From an uncultured Cuneatibacter sp. (GTDB lineage: Bacteria; Bacillota; Clostridia; Lachnospirales; Lachnospiraceae), in contig CAKQHB010000007.1 of the NCBI GenBank assembly GCA_934234215.1, positions 47,037 to 111,036 on the forward strand: a stretch of 64,000 nucleotides of DNA. The letters run 5' to 3'. This document shows positions 33,943-43,031 of this stretch, one piece after another; the first letter of the stretch is position 1; each line of letters begins with the position of its first letter. The translations under genes and the position numbers were made by a program. Below the pieces are notes generated by a model. That model saw nothing but the letters and a program-made list of their open reading frames with translations. It did no database searches and had not been told where the DNA came from.

Positions 33943-35115
33943 ATGGAAAAAGTACGTTTGGGCATCCTCGGCATTGGTAACATGGGCAGCGGCCATTGTA
34001 AGAACATTCTGGCAGAGCCGGATTGTGAGATCGAGCTGGCTGCAGTATGCGATGTCAAGGAAGACAGAAGAAACTGGGCAAAGGAAAATCTTCCGGAGTC
34101 TGTTGCTATTTTCGATAATGCGGAAGATATGATGTCTTCCGGCACCTGCGATGCGATCCTGGTAGCCGTACCGCATTACGATCATCCGAAGTATGTGCTG
34201 GAGGCTTTAAAGCATGGTCTGCATGTTATTTCCGAGAAGCCTGCCGGTGTATATACCAAGGCAGTTCGTGAGATGATCGAAGAAACAAAGAAGTACGATA
34301 AGGTATTTGCAATGATGTTCAATCAGCGTACAAACTGCCTGTATCGTAAGATGCATGAGATGGTGCACAGCGGTGAATATGGTCAGATCAAGCGTGTCAA
34401 CTGGATCATCACAGACTGGTATCGTACTCAGGCTTACTACAACTCCGGCGGATGGCGTGCAACATGGGCTGGTGAAGGCGGCGGCGTTCTGCTGAATCAG
34501 TGCCCGCACCAGTTGGATCTGCTGCAGTGGATCTGTGGTCTGCCTGTTCGTGTTCAGGCTCACTGCCATGTCGGCAAGTGGCATGACATCGAGGTAGAGG
34601 ATGATGTTACCGCATATCTGGAGTTCGAGAACGGCGCTACCGGCGTATTCGTAACCACCACTGGTGATGCACCCGGAACCAACCGTTTCGAGATCGATCT
34701 GGAAAAGGCAAAGATCGTCTGCGAAGATGACAAGCTGTCCGTATACGAGCTGGAAGTAAATGAGAGAGAGTTCTGCTTCACCGAGCCTCAGGGCTTTAAG
34801 AAGCCGGAAGGACATTTCGTAGAAGTAGAGACCGATGGTCAGAATCCTCAGCATATGGGTATTCTGAAGGCCTTCGCAGGCAAGATCCTGCACGGCACTC
34901 CTCTGGTAGCAGAAGGTGCAGAGGGTATCAATGGTCTGATGCTGTCCAATGCGATGTTCCTGTCCTCCTGGGAAGATAAGATGGTAACTCTGCCGATCGA
35001 CGAAGATCTGTTCTATGACGAGCTGATGAAGAGAGTTGCTACCTCCAAGGCAAAGACAAATGTTGTTGAAGTAACGATGGATACATCAAATAGCTACGGC
35101 TCCAAGAAGGCGTGA
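33943..35115 (+). CDS. Gfo/Idh/MocA family oxidoreductase
   Basis: A 390-residue NAD(P)-dependent sugar or inositol dehydrogenase-like protein. The N-terminal Rossmann fold starts RLGILGIGNMGSGHCKNI; the catalytic-type EKPAGVYTK (Lys in EKP) and the GGGVLLNQCPHQLDLLQW segment are typical of the family. Substrate is unknown. The ATG at 33943 has GGAGGG 8 bases upstream; the open frame to 33826 is not supported. With the isomerase/epimerase behind it and the AraC regulator in front it looks like a sugar-inducible pathway, possibly one oxidising a glycoside or an inositol-type sugar. Confidence 0.93.
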   Translation: MEKVRLGILGIGNMGSGHCKNILAEPDCEIELAAVCDVKEDRRNWAKENLPESVAIFDNAEDMMSSGTCDAILVAVPHYDHPKYVLEALKHGLHVISEKPAGVYTKAVREMIEETKKYDKVFAMMFNQRTNCLYRKMHEMVHSGEYGQIKRVNWIITDWYRTQAYYNSGGWRATWAGEGGGVLLNQCPHQLDLLQWICGLPVRVQAHCHVGKWHDIEVEDDVTAYLEFENGATGVFVTTTGDAPGTNRFEIDLEKAKIVCEDDKLSVYELEVNEREFCFTEPQGFKKPEGHFVEVETDGQNPQHMGILKAFAGKILHGTPLVAEGAEGINGLMLSNAMFLSSWEDKMVTLPIDEDLFYDELMKRVATSKAKTNVVEVTMDTSNSYGSKKA

Positions 35116-35171
35116 TGACACCGGCAGGAACGACTGCCCGGCGTAAATTGTAGAGTGAAGGAGACATTCCG

Positions 35172-36014
35172 ATGTTAGAAAAGAGTCATATCAGCGGATT
35201 TGCTGATGAAATTGATCCCAGTATGGATGTTCAGCTTGCACTGCTGGACAAGTTAGGTGTAAAATATATCGAGTTCCGTTCCGGTGATGGAATTGGCGTT
35301 GCAGATTATACCAATGAGCAGGCAGTTGCCCTGAAGGCAAGACTGGATGCAGCAGGTGTTAAGGTTTCTGCAGTCGGCAGCCCCATCGGTAAGATCGGGA
35401 TCGAAGATGATTTCGCACCTCATATGGAGAAGTTTAAGCATGTAGTAGAGCTGGCAAAGATTTTTGACACTCCTTACATTCGTATGTTCAGCTTCTTCAT
35501 TCCGGAAGGCAAGAATCCGGATGATTACCGCGATGAAGTGCTGGCTCGTACCGCTCAGTTCGTAGAGTATGCGAAAGAGCAGAACGTGATCCTGCTTCAT
35601 GAGAACGAGAAGGGCATTTACGGCGACAACGCTGCACGCTGCCTGGATCTGATGAAGAACTTCTACGGCGATCACTTTAAGTGCACCTTTGACTTTGCAA
35701 ACTTTGTACAGTGTAAGCAGGATACTCTGGAGGCATATGAGCTGCTGAAGGATTACATTACTTACGTTCACATCAAGGATGCACAGTGGGATACCGGTAA
35801 GGTTGTACCGGCAGGTATGGGCGATGGTCATGTAAAAGAGATCCTGACAAAGCTCTCTGAGTCCGGATACGAAGGATTCCTGAGTCTTGAGCCGCATCTG
35901 GCAGACTTCGCAGCCTTCAAGTCCCTTGAGAACAATGGTTCTGCTCTGGAGATCGGCAGCGGTACAGTTGCATTTACTACCGCTTACAACGCATTGAAGG
36001 AGATCATCGGCTAA
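35172..36014 (+). CDS. Sugar phosphate isomerase/epimerase (xylose isomerase-like TIM barrel)
   Basis: A 280-residue AP-endonuclease-2/xylose isomerase-like TIM barrel. Likely metal-binding carboxylates and histidines are in VILLHENEKGIYG, FDFANFVQC, YVHIKDA and GFLSLEPHL. It starts with GAAGGAG 8 bases upstream and lies 56 bases after the oxidoreductase, on the same transcript. Such pairs with Gfo/Idh/MocA proteins are common in inositol and keto-sugar pathways. A strong terminator follows. Confidence 0.92.
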   Translation: MLEKSHISGFADEIDPSMDVQLALLDKLGVKYIEFRSGDGIGVADYTNEQAVALKARLDAAGVKVSAVGSPIGKIGIEDDFAPHMEKFKHVVELAKIFDTPYIRMFSFFIPEGKNPDDYRDEVLARTAQFVEYAKEQNVILLHENEKGIYGDNAARCLDLMKNFYGDHFKCTFDFANFVQCKQDTLEAYELLKDYITYVHIKDAQWDTGKVVPAGMGDGHVKEILTKLSESGYEGFLSLEPHLADFAAFKSLENNGSALEIGSGTVAFTTAYNALKEIIG

Positions 36015-36015
36015 G

Positions 36016-36027
36016 CATTTGCAAATG
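36016..36027. repeat. Palindrome similar to the AraC operator repeats
   Basis: CATTTGCAAATG is a perfect 12-bp palindrome two bases after the isomerase stop. It shares ATTTGCAA with the two repeats in front of the oxidoreductase gene 2.2 kb away. Confidence 0.35.
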
Positions 36028-36058
36028 TGCAGAGCGATATTTCTGTGAATTTATAAGG

Positions 36059-36093
36059 CGGTTCGGAAGTGTGACGCTTCCGAACCGTTTTTT
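36059..36093 (+). terminator. Intrinsic terminator after the isomerase/epimerase gene
   Basis: A perfect 11-bp stem, CGGTTCGGAAG (36059-36069) and CTTCCGAACCG (36077-36087), followed by six T. Confidence 0.9.
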
Positions 36094-36148
36094 GCTTGAT
36101 AGGAAATTGCAATGCAGTGGGCGGTATTTGGAGAAAGGTTGAAAAGAC

Positions 36149-37648
36149 ATGCTTTTATTTTGGTTGGAACAGGATCAGTTTGAATATGAGATCCGCGGTT
36201 TGCTGATGGCGTTTTATCCGGGCGTTTATATTAAGCAGCTGCAGGAGGAAGCGCCGGTTGGACAGGAGCAGTTTGTAGTTCCGGAGGGCAAGGACAATCG
36301 CCCCGGTCCGGATCTGTATCTGAAAGTGCGCTACGGACAGACCCAGGGACGTCTGGAGCTGTATGCATGGGAGCAGGAGCAGCTTCATCCCTGCAGAGAG
36401 CGGGAGTTTCCGATCACAGCGGAGGATCGCAGACAGACAAAGACGGATCTGAAGATCGAGCTGTATCATCTGTTGTCGGAGCAGACCGGACAAGAGCTTC
36501 CCTGGGGAACTCTCACCGGCATTCGTCCGACGAAGCTTCCGATGGCGATGCTGGAAGATGGCATGGATCGGGATGCTATTTTTCACCAGATGAAGCGGGA
36601 GTATCTTGTCAGCGATAAGAAGGCATGGCTTGGCATCGAAATCGCGGAGCGGGAAAAAGAGATCCTGAAAAATATTGATTATAAGGACGGCTACAGTCTG
36701 TATATTGGCATTCCGTTTTGCCCGTCCACCTGTCTGTATTGTTCCTTCACTTCTTATCCGGTGAGTCGTTGGAAGGATCGGATGCAGGAGTATCTGGATG
36801 CGCTGTTTGCCGAGATCGATGCGACAGCGGAGATGTTTGCCGGAAAGAAGTTAAACACGCTGTACTTTGGCGGCGGCACACCGACCTCTCTTTCGGCGGA
36901 GCATCTGGATCAGCTGCTGACCCGTGTAGAGCAGCGGTTTGATTTCTCTGATCTGCAGGAATACACCGTAGAAGCGGGACGTCCGGACAGCGTGACGAGA
37001 GAAAAGCTGGAAGTGTTGAAGCGCCATAATGTCAGCCGGATTTCCGTCAACCCGCAGACCATGAAGGATGAGACACTGCGGATCATCGGACGTCATCATA
37101 CAGTCGAGCAGGTGCAGGAGGTTTACCGCATGGCGCGGGAGGTCGGATTTGACAATATCAACATGGATCTGATTCTGGGGCTGCCTAATGAGTCCGTGGA
37201 GGATGTGCGCCGGACGATGGAGGAGATCGAGAAGATGGCACCGGACAATGTGACGATTCATTCTCTCGCCTTGAAGAGAGCTGCCCGGCTGAATCTGGAG
37301 CGGGATCGCTACCGCAATCTGTCATTTGAAAATTCCTGGGAGCGGATGGACATTGCATCGGAGAGCTGTGCTCGTATGGGGCTGGAGCCTTATTATCTGT
37401 ACCGTCAGAAAAATATGGCGGGTAATTTTGAAAACACGGGATTTGCAGCGCCGGGCAAGGCGGGCATTTACAATATCCTGATTATGGAGGAAAAACAGAG
37501 CATTGTTGCGCTGGGCGCCGGTGCGACGACAAAGGCGGTTTTCCCCGGCGGCAGAATCGAGCGTGTGGAAAATGTCAAAGATGTAGAGAGCTACATTGCA
37601 AGAATCGATGAGATGATTGAGCGGAAGCGGCAGTTATTCCAGCTGTAG
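36149..37648 (+). CDS. hemZ: Coproporphyrinogen III dehydrogenase-like radical SAM protein HemZ
   Basis: A 499-residue radical SAM protein. The 4Fe-4S motif is CPSTCLYCSF (CxxxCxxC) near residue 190, followed by YFGGGTPTSL and the HemN-like EAGRPDSVT and RISVNPQTM. The ~185-residue N-terminal extension before the radical SAM core separates HemZ from the shorter HemN/HemW. It is linked to oxygen-independent conversion of coproporphyrinogen III, although many organisms with it make no haem and its role is unsettled. AAAGG is upstream of the ATG. Confidence 0.9.
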   Translation: MLLFWLEQDQFEYEIRGLLMAFYPGVYIKQLQEEAPVGQEQFVVPEGKDNRPGPDLYLKVRYGQTQGRLELYAWEQEQLHPCREREFPITAEDRRQTKTDLKIELYHLLSEQTGQELPWGTLTGIRPTKLPMAMLEDGMDRDAIFHQMKREYLVSDKKAWLGIEIAEREKEILKNIDYKDGYSLYIGIPFCPSTCLYCSFTSYPVSRWKDRMQEYLDALFAEIDATAEMFAGKKLNTLYFGGGTPTSLSAEHLDQLLTRVEQRFDFSDLQEYTVEAGRPDSVTREKLEVLKRHNVSRISVNPQTMKDETLRIIGRHHTVEQVQEVYRMAREVGFDNINMDLILGLPNESVEDVRRTMEEIEKMAPDNVTIHSLALKRAARLNLERDRYRNLSFENSWERMDIASESCARMGLEPYYLYRQKNMAGNFENTGFAAPGKAGIYNILIMEEKQSIVALGAGATTKAVFPGGRIERVENVKDVESYIARIDEMIERKRQLFQL

Positions 37649-37653
37649 AAGTG

Positions 37654-37682
37654 TTGACCTGCCGGAATGAAAATGTTACAAT
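37654..37682 (+). promoter_or_regulatory. Sigma-A promoter of the DUF2142 gene
   Basis: TTGACC (37654-37659) and TACAAT (37677-37682) with a 17-base spacer, 47 bases before the GTG start. Confidence 0.6.
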
Positions 37683-37729
37683 GTGGCAAAAGAGTCCGCG
37701 TTTTGGATTCTTAGAGAGGAAATAAGAGT

Positions 37730-39832
37730 GTGAGAAATTTGGAAAATTCATTTTCTCAAAGGTGTGTTCGTTTTCTGGATGGATTGAAAAGCCTGATTTT
37801 GAGAATAGCGCACTGGTTTGGACGGACAGCTGGCATCTGGATTACGCTGCTCATTGTCGTGGGAGCATATCTGCTTTCCGGCATCGTGTACAAGCAGGTG
37901 CGGGGAGCCGTGGGTGCGGCTGTATATGAGCAGTCTGCGGCGGATAACTGGCTTCCGGCGGAATCCGGCATTGTGATCACGGAGCGATTTACGAGCAATC
38001 TGGCGCAGATGACGAGCTTTTGTATTCCGACGGAGATCGCATCTGAGACACCATCGGGAACGATTTGGGTGAGGTTCCGGGATGCGGCAGGACAGTTGCT
38101 GGCGGAACGGAATTTTGAGGTTGCAGAGTTCACAGATGGACGGCTGGATGTGGTGTTGCCCGCCGTGATTTCCGAAGTGAGAGGTCAGACGTTTCAGATG
38201 GAGATCGACCTTACGGAGTGGACGGATGCAGCAGATCTGCGATTTGCCCTGACGGAGAATCCTACCCCGGAGGCGGAGCTGACGGTACACGGAATCGTAC
38301 TTCCGGAAGCAATCTGTGTTTCCGAGACTGGTTTTGTGTCCGGCAAGCGGATGCAGGCACAGGTTCTCGTGATCTTTGGTTTACTGGCAGCAGCGGCACT
38401 TTTGACATACTGGTGTGGCGTGCATCCTCGAAAAAAAGGAAAAGCATGGTCGTTGGAAAAGCTGTTTGTGCCGGTATTTTTGCTGGTGGGAATGGCATAT
38501 GTGCTGGCATTTCCGGTGGGAAATGCGCCGGATGAGGTCAAGCGATTCAATACCGCCTATTATATGTCCGACTGGATGATGGGACATAAGACCGTGGACG
38601 ATGGACTGATCTACGTTCGCGCAGATGATGCGGATTATTTGCAGCTCAAAGATCCAACCGATCCGGCACCGACGGTGGGATCATCGTATTTTGCAGTTTC
38701 CTGGAGCAAGCTGTTCCGGAAAAGCGGAAATACCGAGCTGATTGAGACAGATCCCTCGATCTGGCGGCTGAGACCGGAGACACTGGCGGAAAATAAACTG
38801 ATGTTTCCCGCGTATGTTCCGACGGCAATTGGTGTGACAGTGGGACGTCTCATGGGATGGAATTTGCCGACGCTATATGTATTTGGACGGATGGCAACCC
38901 TTGTGATGTTTGTTATACTGGCAGGGCTGGCACTCAGGCTCATGCCGTTTGCAAAGGCGCTGATGTTTGCAGTGCTGTTTTTGCCGATTACACTGCAGCA
39001 GGCGGGGGCGATCAACTACGACAGCCTGACGATCGCGCTGAGCATGCTTGTTACGGCATTGACATTGCGGATTGCCTATGTGGAACCGGTTCAGAAGAAG
39101 CATGTGGTCGGTCTGATCCTGGCATGCCTGTTTTTACTGCCGCAGAAGCGGTTCGGCGTGTTCCCGATGGTATTGCTGCCGGCTCTGATTCTTGGCAGAA
39201 TGTATCGGAAGTACCCGAAGATGGCGGCGGGAATCGTAATCGCTTTGATTCTCGGTGTGCTGTGCTGTATTGCAGGTGTGATCGTGCTGCGGGAGCCTCT
39301 GGCAAATGCTATCTGGAGACCGCATACGATTCGGCAAAATGATCTGCCGGGCTTCCATCTGTCTTATTTTGCCGGCAACTGGGGCGGACTGCGAGACTTT
39401 ATGTGGAACAGCCTCATGCGTTCTTCCGTCTGGATCTCAGAATTGTTCGGCGCACAGCTGGGCAGTCTGAACATTCGACCGAGTTTGATCGTGCAGGCAC
39501 CGTTTTTGTTCCTGCTCCTCTATGCGACGCGAAAGAGACAGGATGAGGCAGTATTTGTGGGACCTCTGGCAAAGACCTGGCTGTTCGGTATTGGCACGAT
39601 GACGAATCTGGTGTCCATCGCGGCGATGGTATTTTTCTGGACGACGGAGACGGCGCTGATCGCAGAGGGCGTGCAGGGGCGCTATTTCCTGCCGGGACTC
39701 GTGGCGATTCTGCTGGTTGTCCGCAGCGGGAAGAGACAGATGAGCGCATCCGGGGAACAGAAGATGGCGTTGTATCTGATGCTGGCGCAGCTGACGCTGA
39801 TGACAGGCGCACTGACATGGTATATGTTCTAA
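37730..39832 (+). CDS. DUF2142 family polytopic membrane protein
   Basis: A 700-residue membrane protein. It has a first transmembrane segment near residue 36-53 and a ~150-residue extracytoplasmic domain (residues ~55-205). About ten more hydrophobic segments follow, beginning with the diagnostic VLAFPVGNAPDEVKRFNTAYY of DUF2142. The family is GT-C-like in layout and often found with cell-surface polysaccharide genes, but activity is unknown. It starts with GTG, with AGAGAGGA 9 bases upstream, from its own promoter. No glycan genes are next to it here. Confidence 0.85.
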   Translation: MRNLENSFSQRCVRFLDGLKSLILRIAHWFGRTAGIWITLLIVVGAYLLSGIVYKQVRGAVGAAVYEQSAADNWLPAESGIVITERFTSNLAQMTSFCIPTEIASETPSGTIWVRFRDAAGQLLAERNFEVAEFTDGRLDVVLPAVISEVRGQTFQMEIDLTEWTDAADLRFALTENPTPEAELTVHGIVLPEAICVSETGFVSGKRMQAQVLVIFGLLAAAALLTYWCGVHPRKKGKAWSLEKLFVPVFLLVGMAYVLAFPVGNAPDEVKRFNTAYYMSDWMMGHKTVDDGLIYVRADDADYLQLKDPTDPAPTVGSSYFAVSWSKLFRKSGNTELIETDPSIWRLRPETLAENKLMFPAYVPTAIGVTVGRLMGWNLPTLYVFGRMATLVMFVILAGLALRLMPFAKALMFAVLFLPITLQQAGAINYDSLTIALSMLVTALTLRIAYVEPVQKKHVVGLILACLFLLPQKRFGVFPMVLLPALILGRMYRKYPKMAAGIVIALILGVLCCIAGVIVLREPLANAIWRPHTIRQNDLPGFHLSYFAGNWGGLRDFMWNSLMRSSVWISELFGAQLGSLNIRPSLIVQAPFLFLLLYATRKRQDEAVFVGPLAKTWLFGIGTMTNLVSIAAMVFFWTTETALIAEGVQGRYFLPGLVAILLVVRSGKRQMSASGEQKMALYLMLAQLTLMTGALTWYMF

Positions 39833-39853
39833 AAGCAAGTAGCGAAGCGGATT

Positions 39854-39865
39854 GCGAATATTCGC
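39854..39865. repeat. Palindrome upstream of hisS
   Basis: GCGAATATTCGC is a perfect 12-bp palindrome in the 57-base gap before hisS. It could be an operator; no T-box-like structure fits in so short a leader. Confidence 0.3.
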
Positions 39866-39889
39866 TCATATATAAATCAGGAGGAAATT

Positions 39890-41155
39890 ATGGCAGCTAA
39901 ATTTAATAAAAAGCCGGTTACCGGCATGAAGGATATCCTGCCTGCTGAGATGCAGATCCGGGATTATGTGATGAATCTCATCAAAGAGACATACAGAGGC
40001 TTTGGTTTTACTCAGATTGAGACTCCCTGCTTTGAGTCCATCGGCAATCTGAGCAGCAATCAGGGCGGTGAGAATGAAAAGCTGATCTTTAAGGTATTAA
40101 AGAGAGGCGAGAAGCTGAATCTGGAGACCGCAGAGACAGAAGCAGATCTGGTAGACAGTGGTCTTCGTTATGACCTGACGATGCCGTTGTCCCGTTTTTA
40201 TTCCAATAACGCAGCGAATCTGCCGAAGCCCTTCAAGGCACTGCAGATCGGACCGGTTTGGAGAGCAGACCGTCCCCAGAAGGGTCGTTTCCGCCAGTTT
40301 TATCAGTGCGACATCGACATTCTGGGCGATGCCTCCAATATGGCAGAGATCGAGCTGATTCTGGCAACGACCACCCTGCTGTCCAAAGTTGGATTTAAGG
40401 GCTTCACCGTACACATCAACGATCGCCGCATCCTGAAGGCAATGGCTTCTTACAGCGGTTTCCCGGAAGATCAGTTCGATCAGGTCTTCATCATTCTGGA
40501 TAAGATGGACAAGATCGGCATCGAGGGCGTTGCAGCAGAGCTGCAGGAAAGTGGATTTGCAGAAGAGGCAGTTGCAAAGTATTGTGCCCTGTTTGAGAAG
40601 CTGCAGGAGACCGATGACGGACTGGCTTACCTGTCAGAGACACTGGCTGGCGAGATCGAGGATGCAGCAGATCAGAATCTGTCCGAAATCATCAACAGCG
40701 TTAAGGATGTTTCTTCCGCAGATTGCAGGCTGCAGTTTGATCCGACTCTGGTGCGCGGTATGTCTTACTACACCGGAACGATTTTCGAGATCACGATGGA
40801 TGGCTTCCCCGGTTCTGTAGCAGGCGGCGGACGTTATGACAAGATGATCGGCAAGTTCACCGGAAACGAGACCTGTGCATGCGGTTTCTCCATCGGATTC
40901 GAGCGTATCGTTACGATCCTGTTGGATGAGAACTTTCAGATTCCGGGCGCAGCAGCAAAGAAGGCATATCTGGTAGAAAAAGGAATGCCCGCAGAGCGTC
41001 TGTGCGAAGTTCTGAAAGAAGCACAGGCAGAGCGTGCAGCCGGCATGCAGATCTTAGTTTCTGTAATGAACAAGAACAAAAAGTTCCAGAAAGAGCAGCT
41101 GGAAAAAGAGGGTTATCACGAATTCCGTGAATTTTATCGGAATCCGCTGAACTGA
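39890..41155 (+). CDS. hisS: Histidyl-tRNA synthetase
   Basis: A 421-residue class II synthetase that charges tRNA-His. Seen are motif 1 near residues 45-65, motif 2 FKALQIGPVWRADRPQKGRFRQFYQCDID (in two parts), the HisRS-specific LVRGMSYYTGTIFEI and GGGRYDKMIGKF, and a C-terminal anticodon-binding domain. GGAGG is 5 bases before the ATG. It is followed by aspS, a very common Firmicute pair. Confidence 0.97.
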   Translation: MAAKFNKKPVTGMKDILPAEMQIRDYVMNLIKETYRGFGFTQIETPCFESIGNLSSNQGGENEKLIFKVLKRGEKLNLETAETEADLVDSGLRYDLTMPLSRFYSNNAANLPKPFKALQIGPVWRADRPQKGRFRQFYQCDIDILGDASNMAEIELILATTTLLSKVGFKGFTVHINDRRILKAMASYSGFPEDQFDQVFIILDKMDKIGIEGVAAELQESGFAEEAVAKYCALFEKLQETDDGLAYLSETLAGEIEDAADQNLSEIINSVKDVSSADCRLQFDPTLVRGMSYYTGTIFEITMDGFPGSVAGGGRYDKMIGKFTGNETCACGFSIGFERIVTILLDENFQIPGAAAKKAYLVEKGMPAERLCEVLKEAQAERAAGMQILVSVMNKNKKFQKEQLEKEGYHEFREFYRNPLN

Positions 41156-41198
41156 TATACAATATTTGCGCGGTAAAATCCGCGGAATGGAGGAGAAT

Positions 41199-43004
41199 AT
41201 GGCAGAGTCAATGAATGGGCTGCATCGCAGCCATCGATGCACGGAGGTATCCAGTGCAAACATCGGGGAAACCGTAACCGTTATGGGCTGGGTTCAGAAG
41301 AGAAGAAATCTGGGCAGTCTGATCTTTGCAGACCTGAGAGATCGCAGCGGATTGCTGCAGATCATCTTTGACAGCAACGACATTGGGGAAGATGGCTTCG
41401 AGAGAGCCGGAAGTCTGAGAAGCGAGTATGTAATCGCTGTTGTTGGTACGGTAGAGAAGCGCTCCGGCGCAGTGAATGAAAATCTGAAGACGGGTGACAT
41501 TGAGATCCGCGCAAAGCAGCTGCGTATCCTGTCTGAGTCTCTGACACCGCCCTTCCCGGTAGAGGACGGCATCCAGACAAAGGATGATCTGCGTCTGAAG
41601 TATCGTTATCTGGATCTGCGCAGACCGGAGCTGCAGAAGAACCTGATCATGCGCAGTAAGATCGCAACTCTGACCAGACAGTTCCTGGCAGACGAGGGAT
41701 TCTTAGAGATCGAGACTCCCATGCTGTGCAAGAGCACTCCGGAAGGTGCAAGAGACTATCTCGTACCGAGCCGTGTGCATCCCGGCAGCTTCTATGCACT
41801 GCCGCAGTCCCCTCAGCTTTACAAGCAGCTGCTGATGTGTTCCGGTTACGACCGTTACTTCCAGCTGGCAAGATGTTTCCGTGATGAGGATCTGCGTGCA
41901 GACCGTCAGCCGGAATTTACCCAGATCGATATGGAGCTGTCCTTCGTAGATGTAGATGACGTTATTGATGTCAATGAGAGACTGCTGGCAAAGCTGTTCA
42001 AGGAAGTCCTGAACGTAGACGTTCCGCTGCCAATCCAGAGAATGACCTGGCAGGAGGCTATGGATCGTTTCGGCTCTGATAAGCCAGATCTGCGTTTCGG
42101 TATCGAGCTGCATGACGTTTCCGATGTGGTAAAGGATTGCGGCTTTGGTGTATTCACCAGCGCACTGGAAGCAGGCGGTTCTGTTCGCGGTATCAACGCA
42201 TACGGCGAGGGCGCTATGCCGAGAAAGAAGATCGATGCACTGGTAGATCTGGCAAAGACTTACGGTGCAAAGGGTCTTGCTTATCTGGCAATCCATGAGG
42301 ACGGCAGCTACAAGTCCTCCTTCGCAAAGTTCATGACCGAGGAGCAGTTAAAGGCTCTGGTTGATGCGATGGAAGGTAAGCCCGGCGATCTGCTGCTGTT
42401 TGCTGCAGACAAGAATCAGACGGTATGGGCAGTTCTGGGTGCGCTGCGTCTGGAAATCGCTCGGCAGAAGGATCTGTTAAAGAAGGATGATTTCCGTTTC
42501 CTGTGGGTAACAGAGTTCCCGCAGTTCGAATATTCCGAGGAGCAGGGTCGTTACGTTGCTATGCACCATCCTTTCACCATGCCGATGGAAGAAGACCTGC
42601 CGATGTTAGAGACCGAGCCCGGCAAGGTTCGTGCAAAGGCTTACGATATCGTATTGAATGGTACTGAGATCGGTGGTGGTTCTGTCCGTATCCATCAGGC
42701 AGATGTACAGGAGCGTATGTTTGAGGCACTTGGCTTCACACAGGAGCGTGCACACGAGCAGTTCGGCTTCCTGTTAGATGCATTCAAGTATGGTGTTCCG
42801 CCTCACGCTGGACTGGCTTATGGTCTGGATCGTCTTGTTATGCTGATGGCTGGTCAGGAATCCATTCGTGACGTCATTGCATTCCCGAAGGTAAAGGATG
42901 CCTCCTGTCTGATGACAGAGGCTCCGGGTACCGTAGATGCAAAGCAGCTGGAGGAGCTGTCTATTGCAATCTGCACTCCGGAAGAGGAAAAGACCGAAGA
43001 ATAA
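41199..43004 (+). CDS. aspS: Aspartyl-tRNA synthetase
   Basis: A 601-residue bacterial-type AspRS. It has an N-terminal OB-fold (VMGWVQKRRNLGSLIFADLRDRSG in two parts), class II core with RYLDLRRPELQKN, motif 2 ARCFRDEDLRADRQPEFTQID, an inserted GAD domain in the middle and motif 3 PHAGLAYGLDRLVMLMAG. Length is normal for the bacterial form. The ATG at 41199 has GGAGG 5 bases upstream; the open frame to 41166 (TTG) is not supported. Whether it also charges tRNA-Asn cannot be told here. Confidence 0.97.
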   Translation: MAESMNGLHRSHRCTEVSSANIGETVTVMGWVQKRRNLGSLIFADLRDRSGLLQIIFDSNDIGEDGFERAGSLRSEYVIAVVGTVEKRSGAVNENLKTGDIEIRAKQLRILSESLTPPFPVEDGIQTKDDLRLKYRYLDLRRPELQKNLIMRSKIATLTRQFLADEGFLEIETPMLCKSTPEGARDYLVPSRVHPGSFYALPQSPQLYKQLLMCSGYDRYFQLARCFRDEDLRADRQPEFTQIDMELSFVDVDDVIDVNERLLAKLFKEVLNVDVPLPIQRMTWQEAMDRFGSDKPDLRFGIELHDVSDVVKDCGFGVFTSALEAGGSVRGINAYGEGAMPRKKIDALVDLAKTYGAKGLAYLAIHEDGSYKSSFAKFMTEEQLKALVDAMEGKPGDLLLFAADKNQTVWAVLGALRLEIARQKDLLKKDDFRFLWVTEFPQFEYSEEQGRYVAMHHPFTMPMEEDLPMLETEPGKVRAKAYDIVLNGTEIGGGSVRIHQADVQERMFEALGFTQERAHEQFGFLLDAFKYGVPPHAGLAYGLDRLVMLMAGQESIRDVIAFPKVKDASCLMTEAPGTVDAKQLEELSIAICTPEEEKTEE

Positions 43005-43031
43005 TCCATTGGAGCAAAGAGGGGAAAACAA

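Noticed and set aside
39833..39889. T-box leader for hisS/aspS
   Set aside because: The gap is only 57 bases and lacks a T-box sequence or a room for specifier structures.
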